Origin: Rhodobacterales bacterium 52_120_T64
Lineage (GTDB): Bacteria; Pseudomonadota; Alphaproteobacteria; Rhodobacterales; Rhodobacteraceae
Direction: 5' to 3'
Assembly (NCBI GenBank): GCA_002162875.1
Contig: MABA01000015.1
Coordinates: 62,001 to 126,000 of the forward strand
DNA: 64,000 nucleotides
Shown: positions 1 through 9,977 of the stretch, one piece after another
How positions within the stretch are numbered: the first letter of the stretch is position 1
Layout: every line of letters starts with the position of its first letter
The notes under the pieces: model-generated
Databases searched by the model: none
Seen by the model: the letters and a program-made list of their open reading frames with translations, nothing else
Told to the model about the DNA's origin: nothing
Made by a program: the position numbers and the translations under genes

Positions 1-1362
1 GATCCACGTTTGCATGCCAGCCGCTGTATGTTCCAGCATGTGACAGTGTAGTAACCAGTCACCTGGATTGTCGGCTACGAACGCGATCTCCGCGCGCTCG
101 TCTCGTTCAACAAGAAGTGTGTCACGCAATGGGCCTTGCTCGCCATTTGGTTCTATTTTCCGGAAATGAAACCCGTGCAAATGCATGGCGTGGGGGAAGG
201 CTGTATCGTTGATGATGCGGATGATTATAGTTTCGCCTTTTTCGGCCTCTAGTAAGGGAACGTCGGGAAGACCGACTGCGCCGTTAAAGGCCCAGAATTG
301 CCCTTTTGAGGACAACTGGCTCATACTCTGCATCTTCCCCGCCATCATCGCCTCGCGCATACGGCCCATCGCACCGCCCTCCATCAACAGGTCAACGCGT
401 CGCGCTGTTTGGAGGTCCCCCAGAGCGGGGACAGGATTTTGCGGCAAACTTTGCGACTCCTTCAATCTGGACGGACGAGCAACCCCGTCTACGTGGAATG
501 ACGCAAGTCGGAAGGTGTTGCCGCGGTCATGCATCACGAGAGCACCCTTTTCACCGGCAGCAGCTGTGACGTCTACTATCAGGTCCGCCCGTTGTGCTGG
601 CGCCAAGGTTAATTGGTTGGCGGTAAAAGGTTCATCAAGTGGTTGACCATCCAAAGCGACAACCCATCCCTGTAATCCCTCAACTTCAAGATTGAATATT
701 CTCGAATTCGCAACATTTACGAGTCGTAGACGTAAACGTTCATGCTGTCTAACTGCGTGATCACCTGGTGCACTACCATTTACGGTGATCCAATTGCCAA
801 TTCGACCACCGTGCGACCAATCCATCAATTGGCCAAAACTTTCGTCGATTTCCGCTTCTTGTGTAAGTCTCCAATCGTCAATCAAGAATATTTCATCTTG
901 GTCAACCTCTGGCGGATTAGATTCTTCGACTATCAGGGCCCCGTATAATCCTCGAGCCATCTGTTCCCACGTTTTGTTGTGTGGATGATACCAATAGGTT
1001 CCGGCGTCCGGAACGGTGAAATCGTAGTCGAAGGAATCTCCGGGCGCTACAGCTTCTTGTGTAAGACCAACGACCCCATCCATTGCATTTTCAATACGTA
1101 TTCCGTGCCAGTGTATCGACGAGCCTTGCGGCAAATCGTTGAAAAATTTTCTTGAAACCTTTCTTCCTTGTGGAACCCGAATAACGGGGCCGGGAACGCC
1201 CCCCTCGTACCCCCAGATATCAGTCTCCGGGAAGCCTTCAGGAGCTATGTGTTGCAATCCGGTACGAGCCCTTAAGACCCTTCTAGCTTGCGCTATCGAA
1301 ATATTGGGCATCAACGTTGCAGCCGCAGTACTTGCGAGAAAGTTACGTCGCGTGATGGTCAT
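1..1362 (-). CDS. Multicopper oxidase (CueO/CopA-like), C-terminus cut by window edge
   Basis: Probable periplasmic oxidase that converts Cu(I) to less harmful Cu(II) using O2. The reverse-strand frame opens at ATG 1362 with a twin-arginine signal (TITRRNFLASTAAA), so export is likely folded via Tat. The copper ligand motifs are visible in order: IHWHG (~85), YHPH (~125), HLHGFHF (~392) and HCHMLEHTAAGM (~440). A Met-rich segment (MREAMMAGKMQSM, ~335) resembles the Met-rich insert of CueO and may bind Cu(I). 454 codons are in the window and almost all of the last cupredoxin domain is present, so only a short tail is missing. It lies 158 nt downstream of a cytochrome c gene on the same strand and probably shares its CueR-type promoter. 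CueO versus plasmid-type CopA/PcoA cannot be separated from sequence alone. Confidence 0.93.
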   Translation of the reverse strand, partial: MTITRRNFLASTAAATLMPNISIAQARRVLRARTGLQHIAPEGFPETDIWGYEGGVPGPVIRVPQGRKVSRKFFNDLPQGSSIHWHGIRIENAMDGVVGLTQEAVAPGDSFDYDFTVPDAGTYWYHPHNKTWEQMARGLYGALIVEESNPPEVDQDEIFLIDDWRLTQEAEIDESFGQLMDWSHGGRIGNWITVNGSAPGDHAVRQHERLRLRLVNVANSRIFNLEVEGLQGWVVALDGQPLDEPFTANQLTLAPAQRADLIVDVTAAAGEKGALVMHDRGNTFRLASFHVDGVARPSRLKESQSLPQNPVPALGDLQTARRVDLLMEGGAMGRMREAMMAGKMQSMSQLSSKGQFWAFNGAVGLPDVPLLEAEKGETIIIRIINDTAFPHAMHLHGFHFRKIEPNGEQGPLRDTLLVERDERAEIAFVADNPGDWLLHCHMLEHTAAGMQTWI

Positions 1363-1520
1363 TCTTGTTGATCCCCTGATATAAATACGTTGCGCTCACA
1401 AAATAGCCTATTTGCTATTGCTGCGTACGCATTGCAGCTGCCTATTTCTCGCAGGTTTAGTTGTCTTTCCCGCCGCAATACTGCGCTCTTTAAGTTCGAT
1501 CACGATACCTTCAATTCAAT

Positions 1521-1976
1521 TTAGTTTATCCCGTTTGCTGACTGCACTTCACGAATATATTTTGTGATCCAACGGATCTTGGCTTCTGTTATGCCTTCGA
1601 CTGGAGGCATGTTACCAAATCGCCAATGATGTGAAGTAACGCCATTGTTGGCCGCCAACGCGAACGACATGTCGCCATGGTGACCCGGTTCATATATTTT
1701 ATGAATTAATGGCGGGCCAGAATCTGTACCTGCTGCGTTCTTGCCGTGGCAAGCTGAACAATTTTCATTGAACGCTATTTCTCCACTTAACCCGATCTGA
1801 CTTAGCTCAGGAACAATGATTGAGTCCGCTTTTGGGGCTGGAGCTGCGGAGCCGGCACCGTGTGATGCGGCATTTACTATCGGTACTGCGCGATCAGGTG
1901 GAGTGGTCATCCACCAAAAAGATGCCGCCATAGCAACGGCTATTACCGCAACCCCAATCCAAAGAGTTTTTCCCAT
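1521..1976 (-). CDS. Membrane-anchored class I cytochrome c
   Basis: Small c-type cytochrome, 151 aa. An N-terminal hydrophobic segment (WIGVAVIAVAMAASFWW) acts as anchor or uncleaved signal, followed by an Ala/Pro-rich linker. The heme motif CSACH is at 73-77 and a probable Met ligand sits in FGNMPP near the C-terminus. It is expected to act as a periplasmic electron carrier, possibly accepting electrons from the neighbouring copper oxidase; that partnership is inferred from adjacency only. The ATG at 1976 lies about 45 nt downstream of the -10 of a CueR-type promoter. A longer overlapping frame further upstream is out of frame and starts above the promoter, so it was rejected. Confidence 0.85.
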   Translation of the reverse strand: MGKTLWIGVAVIAVAMAASFWWMTTPPDRAVPIVNAASHGAGSAAPAPKADSIIVPELSQIGLSGEIAFNENCSACHGKNAAGTDSGPPLIHKIYEPGHHGDMSFALAANNGVTSHHWRFGNMPPVEGITEAKIRWITKYIREVQSANGIN

Positions 1977-2021
1977 GATGATTTTGTCTTTCCTGTATTT
2001 TGAACACCCAAATTAGAGCAA

Positions 2022-2052
2022 TGCGTAACCCTTCCCCTAACCGGAAGGTCAA
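2022..2052 (-). promoter_or_regulatory. CueR-type promoter of cytochrome c / multicopper oxidase
   Basis: On the reverse strand TTGACC (2052-2047), a 19-bp spacer, then TACGCA (2027-2022). The spacer holds the dyad CCTTCC-GGTTAGG-GGAAGG. A long 19-bp spacer with a dyad between the hexamers is the hallmark of MerR-family activated promoters, and the half-sites match the CueR consensus. Confidence 0.8.
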
Positions 2053-2161
2053 GTGGAATATTTGAGATATTCGACGATAATTTAATATGTTCGCTAAAGA
2101 AGTTGAGCGTTTCCTGCTATAAATGCTCTTCAAAATTCTTGCACCCATTTATAGCGCCAAA

Positions 2162-2593
2162 TCACGCTGATTTCGCTAAGGTTTCTTTCACTTCTGCCTG
2201 TCCAAGCAAATCGTTTGCAAGGTCTTTTAGTATTGGGCAGTCGGGCCTGTGATCTCCCGCACAAGATTTTACCAGTAGCGTCAGGGTCGCACGCATCGCC
2301 TCCAATTCACTTATTTTGGCATGAATCTGTTCAAGGTGCTTTTTGGCAATGTTTTTTACATCAGCACTTGCACGGGCGTCATCTGCGTAAAGCTCCATAA
2401 GGTTTCGACAATCTTCGATTCTGAAACCAAGTGATCGAGCACGGCCTAAGAACGCGAGTTTGTGAAGGTCGCTTTCGCGAAAAGCGCGATATCCGTTGGT
2501 ATCACGTAATGGTTTAATTAAACCAATTTCTTCATAATAGCGGATCGTTTTGGCTGGCAGGCCAGACATTTGCGCCACTTCTCCAATGTTCAT
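2162..2593 (-). CDS. cueR: CueR-type MerR-family copper-responsive regulator
   Basis: Transcription factor, 143 aa, that senses cytoplasmic Cu(I) or Ag(I) and activates promoters by untwisting a 19-bp spacer. N-terminal MerR winged helix (MNIGEVAQMSGLPAKTIRYY), central dimerisation helix, then a C-terminal metal loop with two cysteines (SCAGDHRPDC), the spacing expected of CueR rather than of ZntR or MerR. It lies 42 nt downstream of the first P-type ATPase gene on the same strand with a good ribosome site (AAAGGAG), so the two are probably one operon and the regulator autoregulates. It is the only MerR protein in the window and is the natural candidate for the TTGACC-19-bp promoters listed here. 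Confidence 0.93.
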   Translation of the reverse strand: MNIGEVAQMSGLPAKTIRYYEEIGLIKPLRDTNGYRAFRESDLHKLAFLGRARSLGFRIEDCRNLMELYADDARASADVKNIAKKHLEQIHAKISELEAMRATLTLLVKSCAGDHRPDCPILKDLANDLLGQAEVKETLAKSA

Positions 2594-2635
2594 TTTCGTC
2601 TCCTTTGTTTATGTTAAGCGATCTCGTGGCGATCG

Positions 2636-5185
2636 TCATTCGGCCGGCACGATTGCTCCAAGATTTGATGTTACGCTGTCTTGCTTTTGGATTTTATAAG
2701 GCGGCTTAAACGCCCTTAGCCGTAATGCGTTCGAGAGAACAAAAACGCTGGAAAGCGCCATCGCTCCAGCTGCAATCATTGGCGAGAGCAGCAAACCATA
2801 AATTGGATATAGAGCCCCGGCAGCAAGCGGAATAAGCAAAGTGTTATATCCGAATGCCCAGAACAGGTTTTGGCGAATGTTCCGCATAACCGACTTGCTT
2901 AGCGCAAGTGCATTTGGCACGGTCATGAGGTCGCCAGACATCAACACCACATCTGCGCTTTCTATTGCGACATCCGTACCCGTTCCGATCGCTATACCTA
3001 CATCAGCCGAGGCCAGCGCAGGGGCGTCATTAATTCCATCTCCGACATAAGCAACCTTGCCGCCCATTGCCTTCAGGCTTTCAAGGGCAGCCACTTTGCC
3101 TTCGGGAAGAACTTCAGCCACCACTTCGTCAATTCCAAGCTGTTTTGCAACGGCGTTTGCTGTACGTTCATTGTCACCTGTGATCATGGCCACCTTCAAG
3201 CCAAGATCATGTAGCGCCTTGATGGCAGCCGGAGTAGTTGATCTGATTGCATCTGATACAGCCAGCACCGCGGCAACATGTCCGTCAATCGCGATAAAGA
3301 AAGGTGTCTTGCCATTTTCGCCCAACTCAGCACTTTTGGTCTCCAGATCACCCAAATAGATCCCAAGACGGTCCATAAAGCGATCTGCTCCGGCCGCAAT
3401 TTCGTGGCCTTCAACGGTTGCATGAATTCCATAGCCAGGCACTGCTTCAAAAGAAGTTGCTTTAGGCAATTGAAGTCCCCGTTCGATCGAAGATTCAACA
3501 ATTGCTGTGGCAATTGGATGCTCGGAGTTTGTTTCAGCGGCAGCAATCAGAGTTAATACGCGCGCTTCGTCGAAATCGTCAGCAACATATAAGTCTGTCA
3601 ACCGTGGCGCGCCTTCTGTCAGCGTACCCGTTTTATCTAGCGCAACGATTCCGGCTTCGTGCAAGGTCTGAAGCGCGTCACCTTTACGAAATAATACTCC
3701 CATTTCTGCGGCGCGGCCGGTTCCGACCATAATTGACGTCGGCGTTGCTAGGCCCATTGCACATGGGCAGGCAATAATAAGAACCGCAACACCGGCAACT
3801 AACGCGTAGGTAATAGTAGGCGATGGCCCAAAGAAGAGCCAAACAAGAACGGTTAACGCAGCAACACCCATTACAGCAGGTACAAACCAAAGAGTTACTT
3901 CGTCTACAAGCGCCTGTATTGGTAGCTTGGCACCCTGTGCTTCCTCTACCATTCGAATAATCTGCGCCAACACAGTGTCTGTTCCAACGCGCGTTGCGCG
4001 GAAGGTAAAAGTGCCGGTTTTATTTATTGTGCCACCGACAACTTCGGCACCTACGGATTTCTCAACAGGGATTGGTTCACCCGTGATCATTGATTGGTCG
4101 ACGTAGGATGATCCTTCGGTCACTTCCCCGTCGACGGCGATTTTTTCTCCCGGACGCAGAATTATAAGGTCGCCCAACTTTATTTCGTCAACTGGCAGCT
4201 CCAAGGTTTCGCCATCGCGCAATACGCGTGCGGTTGTGGGGCGCAAGTTGACGAGGTGCCGGATAGCAGCACCTGTACGCCCTTTCGCACGAGCTTCAAG
4301 CCAGCGGCCAAAGAGGATTAGCGTAACTATTACTGCAGCCGCTTCGAAATAAACTCCGCGCGATGCGACCGGAAGTAGTGAAGGTATAAAAGTAGCGACT
4401 ACAGAATATGACCAGGCGGCTGACGTGCCAAGTGCAACCAGTGAGTTCATATCCGGAGCGCGACGATAAAGGGCGGGAAATCCCTTGATCAGAAAGCGAC
4501 GCCCCGGTCCGGCCATGATAAAAGTGGTTAGAACAAATTGGAACATCCAGCTAACCTGCAGGCCAACGGTCCCCTCGATCAGGCTTCGAAATGTCGGCAA
4601 CAGATGCTCGCCCATCGCTAATAAGAATACAGGCAATGTCAGAACGGCGGCAATAAGGGTGTCATTCCGAAGATGCACGATTTCCTCATCACGTTTTTCG
4701 TCGCGCTTTTTGGAGTTGTCAGATTCTGTTGCTCGGGCATCGTAACCCGTATCACGAATTTTCGCGATTAACTCTTCGATACTAATAAGACCGCTGCCAT
4801 ACTCTACCCGGGCTGTTTCCGTTGCCAGATTGACGGAAACACCGACAACACCGGGTGACGCGAGAAGTGCCTTTTCTACACGTCCAACACAGGATGCACA
4901 GGTCATCCCCTCGACTTGTAGGGTTACATCGTCGCTTGGTGTTTCGTACCCGGCCAAACGAATTGCTTCAGCTATCTGTTTGGCTTCGGCAGGGGCGGTG
5001 TAACTGACTTCGGCAGTTTCTGTGGCCAAATTTACAGCAGCTTCGTTGACACCAGGAACAGCGATGATCGCTTTTTGCGCGCGACCAACGCAAGAAGCGC
5101 AGGACATGCCTTCAATCCTAAACCGAGAAACCGTCAATTCGTTTGGTGTGCTTTGCAAAATTTTATCGATCACGGCGGCCTCCAT
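2636..5185 (-). CDS. copA: Cu(I)-exporting P1B-type ATPase with two HMA domains
   Basis: Inner-membrane ATPase, 849 aa, that pumps Cu(I) (or Ag(I)) out of the cytoplasm. Two N-terminal HMA metal-binding domains carry GMSCASC (26-32) and GMTCASC (93-99). The transmembrane metal site is CPC (in ACPCAMG, ~472), the phosphorylation site is DKTGTLTEG (~513), and the hinge GDGINDAP is near 713. All are intact and the length is normal for CopA. Transcribed from the CueR-type promoter at 5204-5234 and followed by cueR. Divergent from a CopZ-like chaperone gene that could deliver copper to it. Confidence 0.96.
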   Translation of the reverse strand: MEAAVIDKILQSTPNELTVSRFRIEGMSCASCVGRAQKAIIAVPGVNEAAVNLATETAEVSYTAPAEAKQIAEAIRLAGYETPSDDVTLQVEGMTCASCVGRVEKALLASPGVVGVSVNLATETARVEYGSGLISIEELIAKIRDTGYDARATESDNSKKRDEKRDEEIVHLRNDTLIAAVLTLPVFLLAMGEHLLPTFRSLIEGTVGLQVSWMFQFVLTTFIMAGPGRRFLIKGFPALYRRAPDMNSLVALGTSAAWSYSVVATFIPSLLPVASRGVYFEAAAVIVTLILFGRWLEARAKGRTGAAIRHLVNLRPTTARVLRDGETLELPVDEIKLGDLIILRPGEKIAVDGEVTEGSSYVDQSMITGEPIPVEKSVGAEVVGGTINKTGTFTFRATRVGTDTVLAQIIRMVEEAQGAKLPIQALVDEVTLWFVPAVMGVAALTVLVWLFFGPSPTITYALVAGVAVLIIACPCAMGLATPTSIMVGTGRAAEMGVLFRKGDALQTLHEAGIVALDKTGTLTEGAPRLTDLYVADDFDEARVLTLIAAAETNSEHPIATAIVESSIERGLQLPKATSFEAVPGYGIHATVEGHEIAAGADRFMDRLGIYLGDLETKSAELGENGKTPFFIAIDGHVAAVLAVSDAIRSTTPAAIKALHDLGLKVAMITGDNERTANAVAKQLGIDEVVAEVLPEGKVAALESLKAMGGKVAYVGDGINDAPALASADVGIAIGTGTDVAIESADVVLMSGDLMTVPNALALSKSVMRNIRQNLFWAFGYNTLLIPLAAGALYPIYGLLLSPMIAAGAMALSSVFVLSNALRLRAFKPPYKIQKQDSVTSNLGAIVPAE

Positions 5186-5203
5186 ATTGTTAAGTTGAGT
5201 CGG

Positions 5204-5234
5204 AATGTAGCCCTTCCAGTTACTGGAGGGTCAA
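5204..5234 (-). promoter_or_regulatory. CueR-type promoter of copA-cueR
   Basis: Reverse strand: TTGACC (5234-5229), 19-bp spacer with dyad CCCTCC-AGTAACT-GGAAGG, then TACATT (5209-5204). The -10 is about 20 nt upstream of the copA start. Confidence 0.83.
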
Positions 5235-5274
5235 GGGGAAAAGTCAGCCTCGGCGTATTTTTTTGGAAAACTTC

Positions 5275-5310
5275 TTGACCTTCCAGTCGGGGAACCCGAC
5301 AACCTATGCT
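5275..5310 (+). promoter_or_regulatory. Degenerate CueR-like promoter of copZ/scsB
   Basis: TTGACCTTCC at 5275-5284 matches the left half of the other CueR sites, but the right half is GGAACC with 6 rather than 7 bp between half-sites. No good -10 stands 19 bp away (CAACCT at 5300-5305); TATGCT lies 24 bp away at 5305-5310. A perfect inverted repeat GTCGGG-GAA-CCCGAC (5286-5300) overlaps it. Probably a diverged copper promoter; weaker evidence than its neighbours. Confidence 0.5.
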
Positions 5311-5332
5311 CAAACATTGAAAGGAGCCCAAT

Positions 5333-5539
5333 ATGTCAGCTTTTATTATCCCTGAAATGACCTGTGGTCACTGTAAAGCAACAGTCGAAAATGCGATCCA
5401 TGAATTGGATGCGGCTGCCATCGTTACCGTTGATTTGGATGCACATCGTGCAGATGTGGACACTCAGAGTATCAATTCCGAACAGATCGTTGCAGTCCTA
5501 AAATCTGCGGGTTATGACGCCGAACCGGCTACGGCTTAA
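5333..5539 (+). CDS. copZ: Heavy-metal-binding chaperone (HMA domain, CopZ-like)
   Basis: Cytosolic copper chaperone, 68 aa, a single HMA domain with the metal motif MTCGHC (residues 9-14, CxxC). It is the usual size of CopZ and is expected to carry Cu(I) to CopA, whose gene is divergent next door. A clear ribosome site (AAAGGAG, 5320-5326) precedes the ATG. The promoter region is shared with copA. Confidence 0.9.
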   Translation: MSAFIIPEMTCGHCKATVENAIHELDAAAIVTVDLDAHRADVDTQSINSEQIVAVLKSAGYDAEPATA

Positions 5540-5620
5540 TCAACCGTAATAATTCGATTAATCTTAAAGCGCACCAAACCGCATTTTCGTATCGGTTTGC
5601 ACTAAAATGGTTATCTTTCT

Positions 5621-7753
5621 GTGAAATCGCTACTTCTTACGATTTTAATAATCGCGATTACATTTCCGGCAATTAGCCGTGCAAGTAGTTCCGAGCCTTA
5701 CGCTTCGGTTGCAATGGAAGCGCGCCTTGTCACGGCACAAAACGGCGTTGCACCGGGAGCAGGAAATATATCTGGCGGGCTATATGTCAAATTGTCAGAG
5801 AATTGGAAAACCTATTGGCGGACACCGGGCGAAGTCGGCATTCCTCCGTCGATTGACTGGACCGGATCCGAGAATATTGCAAATGTGGATTTTCTGTGGC
5901 CCGCACCAATTCGTTTTCGCGCTTTTGGCATTGAGAACTTCGGATACAAAGACGAGGTACTCTTTCCTCTTAACATAACGCTGGAAACGGCAGGAGCGCC
6001 CGCTCACTTAGAAGGGCGGGTCCAAATGCTGACCTGCAGTGTCGTTTGTGTACCGCAAGATTTCAATCTGACCCTTAAACTTGATCAAAATGGCGAGTTC
6101 GACCCAGAATCAGCCGCGCAAATTGCCAACTGGTTAGCACTTATCCCCGACGACGGTTTGGCAAACGGATTAAAAATAGATTCCGCCGCCTTGGTTGATG
6201 AAGGGGAGGAGGTACTAGTGGTCTCGGTTTTAAGTGAGACGCCATTCAAATCTCCCGATGTGTTTCCAGAATTTACCGAACTGGCAACGTTTGGACCGAT
6301 CGATGTAAGATTGGGGGATGGAGGTCGCCTACTGTGGGCTAAAATCCCCATAACATCTCGCGAAGAAAACGACCGTAAATTGAATGTAACGGTAACCGAC
6401 GGGGCGCGTGCCGCAACCATGCCAGTACAGTCGTTAAGCGACGTTCCTGCAATTCCGCCTTACGTGCCAACGGTCAGTGCAACGACCTTTGGGCAGATAA
6501 TACGGATGTCTATTATCGCTTTTTTTGGTGGGTTGATCCTTAACATCATGCCCTGTGTTCTTCCGGTTTTGTCTATAAAGTTTTCTTCGGCGATTAAGGC
6601 TGGGCAACAAAGTCCGGGGCGCGTTCGCGGTGGATTTCTAATGTCAGCGGCAGGAGTCATGATGTTTATGTGGGGGCTAGCAGCGGCTACGTTGCTTGCG
6701 CGGACATTAGGGCTGACAATTGGATGGGGGCTTCAATTCCAAAGTCCGGTCTTTCTGGCGGCGATGATTGCTCTCCTGTTCCTTTTTGCAGCTAACCTTT
6801 TTGGTCTATATGAATTTCGATTGCCTCAGGGGATTACAACGCGGCTTGCGAAAACCTCGAGCCAACCAACACTTGCCGGAGATTTTACGACAGGTGCATT
6901 TGCCGCCGTTCTGGCAACGCCTTGTTCAGCGCCGCTGCTAGGCACGGCAGTGGCCTTTGCGCTGGCCGGACGCCCCGTCGATATTTTCATCATATTTTCT
7001 GCACTTGGCATAGGGCTGGCGCTACCTTATCTTTTGGTCGCCGCGCGCCCCAAACTGGTATACTCGCTGCCAAAACCGGGCAAATGGATGCTCTGGTTGA
7101 AAGTGTTAATGGGTGGGCTATTAGCAGCGACAGCAGTTTGGTTGCTCTGGGTGCTAACTGGTGTCGCGGGGCGGCAAATCGCAATTGGTGTTACGAGTCT
7201 AATCACGCTAGCGATCGCTTTGCTTGCGTTGAAACAGCCCGTAAAACCGATTTTAAGTATACTTCGGCCTCTGTTTGTGGTCGCTTTTATTGTTGCGGCA
7301 CTGGTTTTTCCGATGATCCGCAACGTGGACGCTCCGGTTTCGGTGGCCAGTGTTGCGAGCAATCAACAAATTGACTGGATTGCTTTTGATCGCCCCTCCA
7401 TTGCACGAAGTGTGTCGGAGGGATTGGTGGTATTTGTGGATGTGACGGCCGACTGGTGTCTGACTTGCAAGGCAAACAAAGTACTAGTTATCGAAAGAGG
7501 TGAAGTTGAGCAGTTGTTAAACAGCGACAGGGTTATTGCAATGCAGGCTGACTGGACGCGACCAAATGACGAAATATCGCGGTTTCTGGAAGCGAATGGT
7601 CGTTACGGCATCCCTTTCAACGCGGTATACGGACCGAAAGCGCCCGAGGGTATTTTGCTGCCCGAAGTACTTACGCAGGAAATAGTTATACAGGCAATCC
7701 TGGATGCAGGTGGACCGAGTTCCGCAGAACTGGATGTGGCGCTTGGCGAATAG
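5621..7753 (+). CDS. scsB: ScsB/DsbD-like protein-disulfide reductase
   Basis: Inner-membrane thiol transporter, 710 aa, that passes electrons from cytoplasmic thioredoxin to periplasmic proteins. It has a GTG start with signal peptide, an N-terminal DsbD-alpha-like periplasmic domain with a Cys pair (CSVVC, ~150), a multi-helix core with the two essential cysteines in MPCVLPV (~310) and TPCSAPL (~433), and a C-terminal thioredoxin-like domain with WCLTC (~610). The long N-terminal domain makes it more like ScsB (suppressor of copper sensitivity) than short CcdA. Downstream of copZ by 81 nt on the same strand. It could keep periplasmic cysteines reduced under copper stress or feed CcmG and CcmH encoded just downstream. 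Confidence 0.88.
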   Translation: MKSLLLTILIIAITFPAISRASSSEPYASVAMEARLVTAQNGVAPGAGNISGGLYVKLSENWKTYWRTPGEVGIPPSIDWTGSENIANVDFLWPAPIRFRAFGIENFGYKDEVLFPLNITLETAGAPAHLEGRVQMLTCSVVCVPQDFNLTLKLDQNGEFDPESAAQIANWLALIPDDGLANGLKIDSAALVDEGEEVLVVSVLSETPFKSPDVFPEFTELATFGPIDVRLGDGGRLLWAKIPITSREENDRKLNVTVTDGARAATMPVQSLSDVPAIPPYVPTVSATTFGQIIRMSIIAFFGGLILNIMPCVLPVLSIKFSSAIKAGQQSPGRVRGGFLMSAAGVMMFMWGLAAATLLARTLGLTIGWGLQFQSPVFLAAMIALLFLFAANLFGLYEFRLPQGITTRLAKTSSQPTLAGDFTTGAFAAVLATPCSAPLLGTAVAFALAGRPVDIFIIFSALGIGLALPYLLVAARPKLVYSLPKPGKWMLWLKVLMGGLLAATAVWLLWVLTGVAGRQIAIGVTSLITLAIALLALKQPVKPILSILRPLFVVAFIVAALVFPMIRNVDAPVSVASVASNQQIDWIAFDRPSIARSVSEGLVVFVDVTADWCLTCKANKVLVIERGEVEQLLNSDRVIAMQADWTRPNDEISRFLEANGRYGIPFNAVYGPKAPEGILLPEVLTQEIVIQAILDAGGPSSAELDVALGE

Positions 7754-7783
7754 AACACCAAGCGCCGGACCGCGGCTTTCGGA

Positions 7784-8926
7784 TTAGTTGCCTTGTAGCC
7801 CCGCCTCGATCACCTGACGACGCGGATCATCCGGCGATAGCGTTTTTGATAGTCGTTCGGCTTGACCAAAAGCATTCTGCGCCTTTTGCGCTTCTCCCAA
7901 AACCGAATAAGCCCGCGCAAGGCGTAGCCAGCCATCGAGGTCGTCGGGGGCTTCTGCCAACTGGTCGGCAAGGCGTTCAACCATAGAGCGCACAAAAGCC
8001 TGACGATCCTCTTCGCTCATTTCGCCTGCCGCTGCTACGTCTGCAGCGCTGGGTCCGGGTGCGATGGCAGATTCGGCAGGCAGTGTGACCCGTTCGCCGC
8101 CAAGTTTTTCTCCAAGCCAATTGGCATGCGCTACCAATGTCTCCATCCACGGTTGGAAGGCGTTCTCCAATTCGATACGATCACGCAGTATTTCGAACGC
8201 CGCACGGGTATCTCCGACCTGGTCGAACTCGATTGATTTGTAATAAATCGCTGCAACATTCAGCGGGTCGCTTTCGAGCACGTGGTCAAGTGCTGCGGCT
8301 GCTTTGGGCGTTACGATACCGTCATCAGCGGCAATCATTGACTCCGCATACATAGCGTAAAAGACAGGCGAGACGTCGCCACGGTTGATTAATGTGCCAA
8401 AAGCCCAAGTCGCGTCAGAGAAGCGCGACATGCGCATATAGGTTTGTCCGAGTAACACCCATCCATCTGCTGGACTGTTTTCGTCGCTAAGCAATTGGTT
8501 TTTCAGGCGTTCCGCCAGATTTGCCACCTGTATAGCTTCGTCGCGTTCGGCTTGTCGTTCAGCAAGAGGAATAGATGGTAACTGCGGGCTACCAAGCATG
8601 GTGTAGCCCCCCAAGCCTAAGGCAGGTGCTATAATGGCCAATGCTACCAGTAACCAACGACCTGTTACAGCTGTGGGAACGCGTTGAGCCGCTTCGCGTT
8701 TGGATTCGTTTAACATACGGCGCTTAACTTCGATGCGTGCCGACGCTGCTTCCTCGCCCGAAATAATTCCGCGAAATTCGTCACGATCTACTTCGCTTAA
8801 TTGGTCAACAAATACGGCCTGCGCAAGTCCAGCTTGTTGGGCTGTCGCACGGGCTCTATATATCGGCGACAACAGGATTATCGTGGTGGCCATAATTAAA
8901 ACGCCGCCTACAAACCAAAAAATCAC
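7784..8926 (-). CDS. ccmI: Cytochrome c biogenesis protein CcmI
   Basis: Apocytochrome chaperone, 380 aa, of the System I heme-ligation complex. An N-terminal transmembrane helix (FWFVGGVLIMATTIILL) and a second near residue 95 flank a cytoplasmic loop; the C-terminal periplasmic part is TPR-like (e.g. DGWVLLGQTYMRMSRFSDA and DGWLRLARAYSVLGEAQKA). It binds the C-terminus of apocytochromes and hands them to CcmF/CcmH. Last gene of the ccmFGHI operon, overlapping ccmH by 4 nt, and convergent with the scsB gene 31 nt away. Confidence 0.92.
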   Translation of the reverse strand: MIFWFVGGVLIMATTIILLSPIYRARATAQQAGLAQAVFVDQLSEVDRDEFRGIISGEEAASARIEVKRRMLNESKREAAQRVPTAVTGRWLLVALAIIAPALGLGGYTMLGSPQLPSIPLAERQAERDEAIQVANLAERLKNQLLSDENSPADGWVLLGQTYMRMSRFSDATWAFGTLINRGDVSPVFYAMYAESMIAADDGIVTPKAAAALDHVLESDPLNVAAIYYKSIEFDQVGDTRAAFEILRDRIELENAFQPWMETLVAHANWLGEKLGGERVTLPAESAIAPGPSAADVAAAGEMSEEDRQAFVRSMVERLADQLAEAPDDLDGWLRLARAYSVLGEAQKAQNAFGQAERLSKTLSPDDPRRQVIEAGLQGN

Positions 8927-9417
8927 AACTGTGTTCCTTTTTTCCCGTCTTTCAGAATCTCGTCCAACGCGACTTCTTCATCTTCATTCAGGCGCTCGCC
9001 TGCGGCCGGTTTTTTTGACCGGAGTTTCATAAGCATCACCAGGATTGAAAGCCCACCGATCCCCAATATGACAAAGGGTGTTAACCAAAGGATGTACGTC
9101 TCTGCCTTCCATGGGGGGCGAAAAAGGACGTAGTCGCCATAACGCGCAACCAGAAATTCAAAAACCTCTTCATCGGAATCACCCGCGACCAATCGCTCGC
9201 GGACCAGTATCCGTAAATCCCGGGCAATATCGGCGTTTGAGCTGTCAATAGATTCATTTTGACATACGACACAGCGAACCTCGGCTGATATTTCACGTGC
9301 GCGCTCTTCAAGAACTGGGTCGTCCAATATTTCGTCAGGCTCGACGGCGCTGGCTAAAATCGGAATGACCAATATTAAAAGAGTGGCAATCGCGGTACGT
9401 ATTCGTTGGTGTTTCAT
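8923..9417 (-). CDS. ccmH: Cytochrome c biogenesis thiol oxidoreductase CcmH
   Basis: Periplasmic-facing reductase, 164 aa, that reduces the CxxCH of apocytochromes before heme attachment. Signal peptide, then the family motif RCVVCQN (C49 and C52), then a C-terminal transmembrane helix (FVILGIGGLSILVMLM). Overlaps ccmG and ccmI by 4 nt each, so translation is coupled. Confidence 0.95.
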   Translation of the reverse strand: MKHQRIRTAIATLLILVIPILASAVEPDEILDDPVLEERAREISAEVRCVVCQNESIDSSNADIARDLRILVRERLVAGDSDEEVFEFLVARYGDYVLFRPPWKAETYILWLTPFVILGIGGLSILVMLMKLRSKKPAAGERLNEDEEVALDEILKDGKKGTQL

Positions 9418-9974
9418 ATACTTTCCTGTGGCAAACCGGCCTGAACCAATGCTTCAAGTACCTGTTTTTGCGCCTTTGTACCTAGGACCGGTCCAACGTG
9501 CCGGTAGATCACGATTCCTTCGCTATTAATTACGAAAGTTTCCGGAACGCCCGATATTCCCCATTCAATACCAGCGCGGCCATCGAGGTCAGATCCGATC
9601 CGTTCGTATGGATTGCCCAGATTGTCCAACCATGCGCTGGCCTCTTTCGGCTTATCCTTGTAATTTATCCCGAACAGCGTGACCCCGTTTGTATTTACGA
9701 AGCGTGTCAGCACCGCGTGTTCTGCTTTACACGGAACACACCATGATGCGAAGACATTCACCAGGACCGGCCCGTCGCCACCCGATAAGTTAGCCGTAGA
9801 AAGCCCGGGAACCGGGACTCCTTCTAACGGCGACAAATCAAATTGAGGTGCAGGTTTAGAGATTAACACCGACGGAATTTCCGAAGGGTCGCGATCCGCC
9901 CGCAAGCCCCACAACGAAAACCCGCCAATTGCAACGGCAATCAAAAAAGGTATGAAAAGTAAGAAACGTCTCAT
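9414..9974 (-). CDS. ccmG: Thiol:disulfide interchange protein CcmG/DsbE
   Basis: Membrane-anchored periplasmic thioredoxin, 186 aa, that keeps apocytochrome or CcmH cysteines reduced. N-terminal anchor (FLLFIPFLIAVAIGGFSLW), thioredoxin fold with the active site WCVPC (~79-83) and the cis-proline region GVPETFV typical of CcmG. Starts 3 nt after the ccmF stop in the same operon. Its electron donor would be a DsbD/ScsB-type protein, one of which is encoded at 5621. Confidence 0.95.
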   Translation of the reverse strand: MRRFLLFIPFLIAVAIGGFSLWGLRADRDPSEIPSVLISKPAPQFDLSPLEGVPVPGLSTANLSGGDGPVLVNVFASWCVPCKAEHAVLTRFVNTNGVTLFGINYKDKPKEASAWLDNLGNPYERIGSDLDGRAGIEWGISGVPETFVINSEGIVIYRHVGPVLGTKAQKQVLEALVQAGLPQESI

Positions 9975-9977
9975 TTT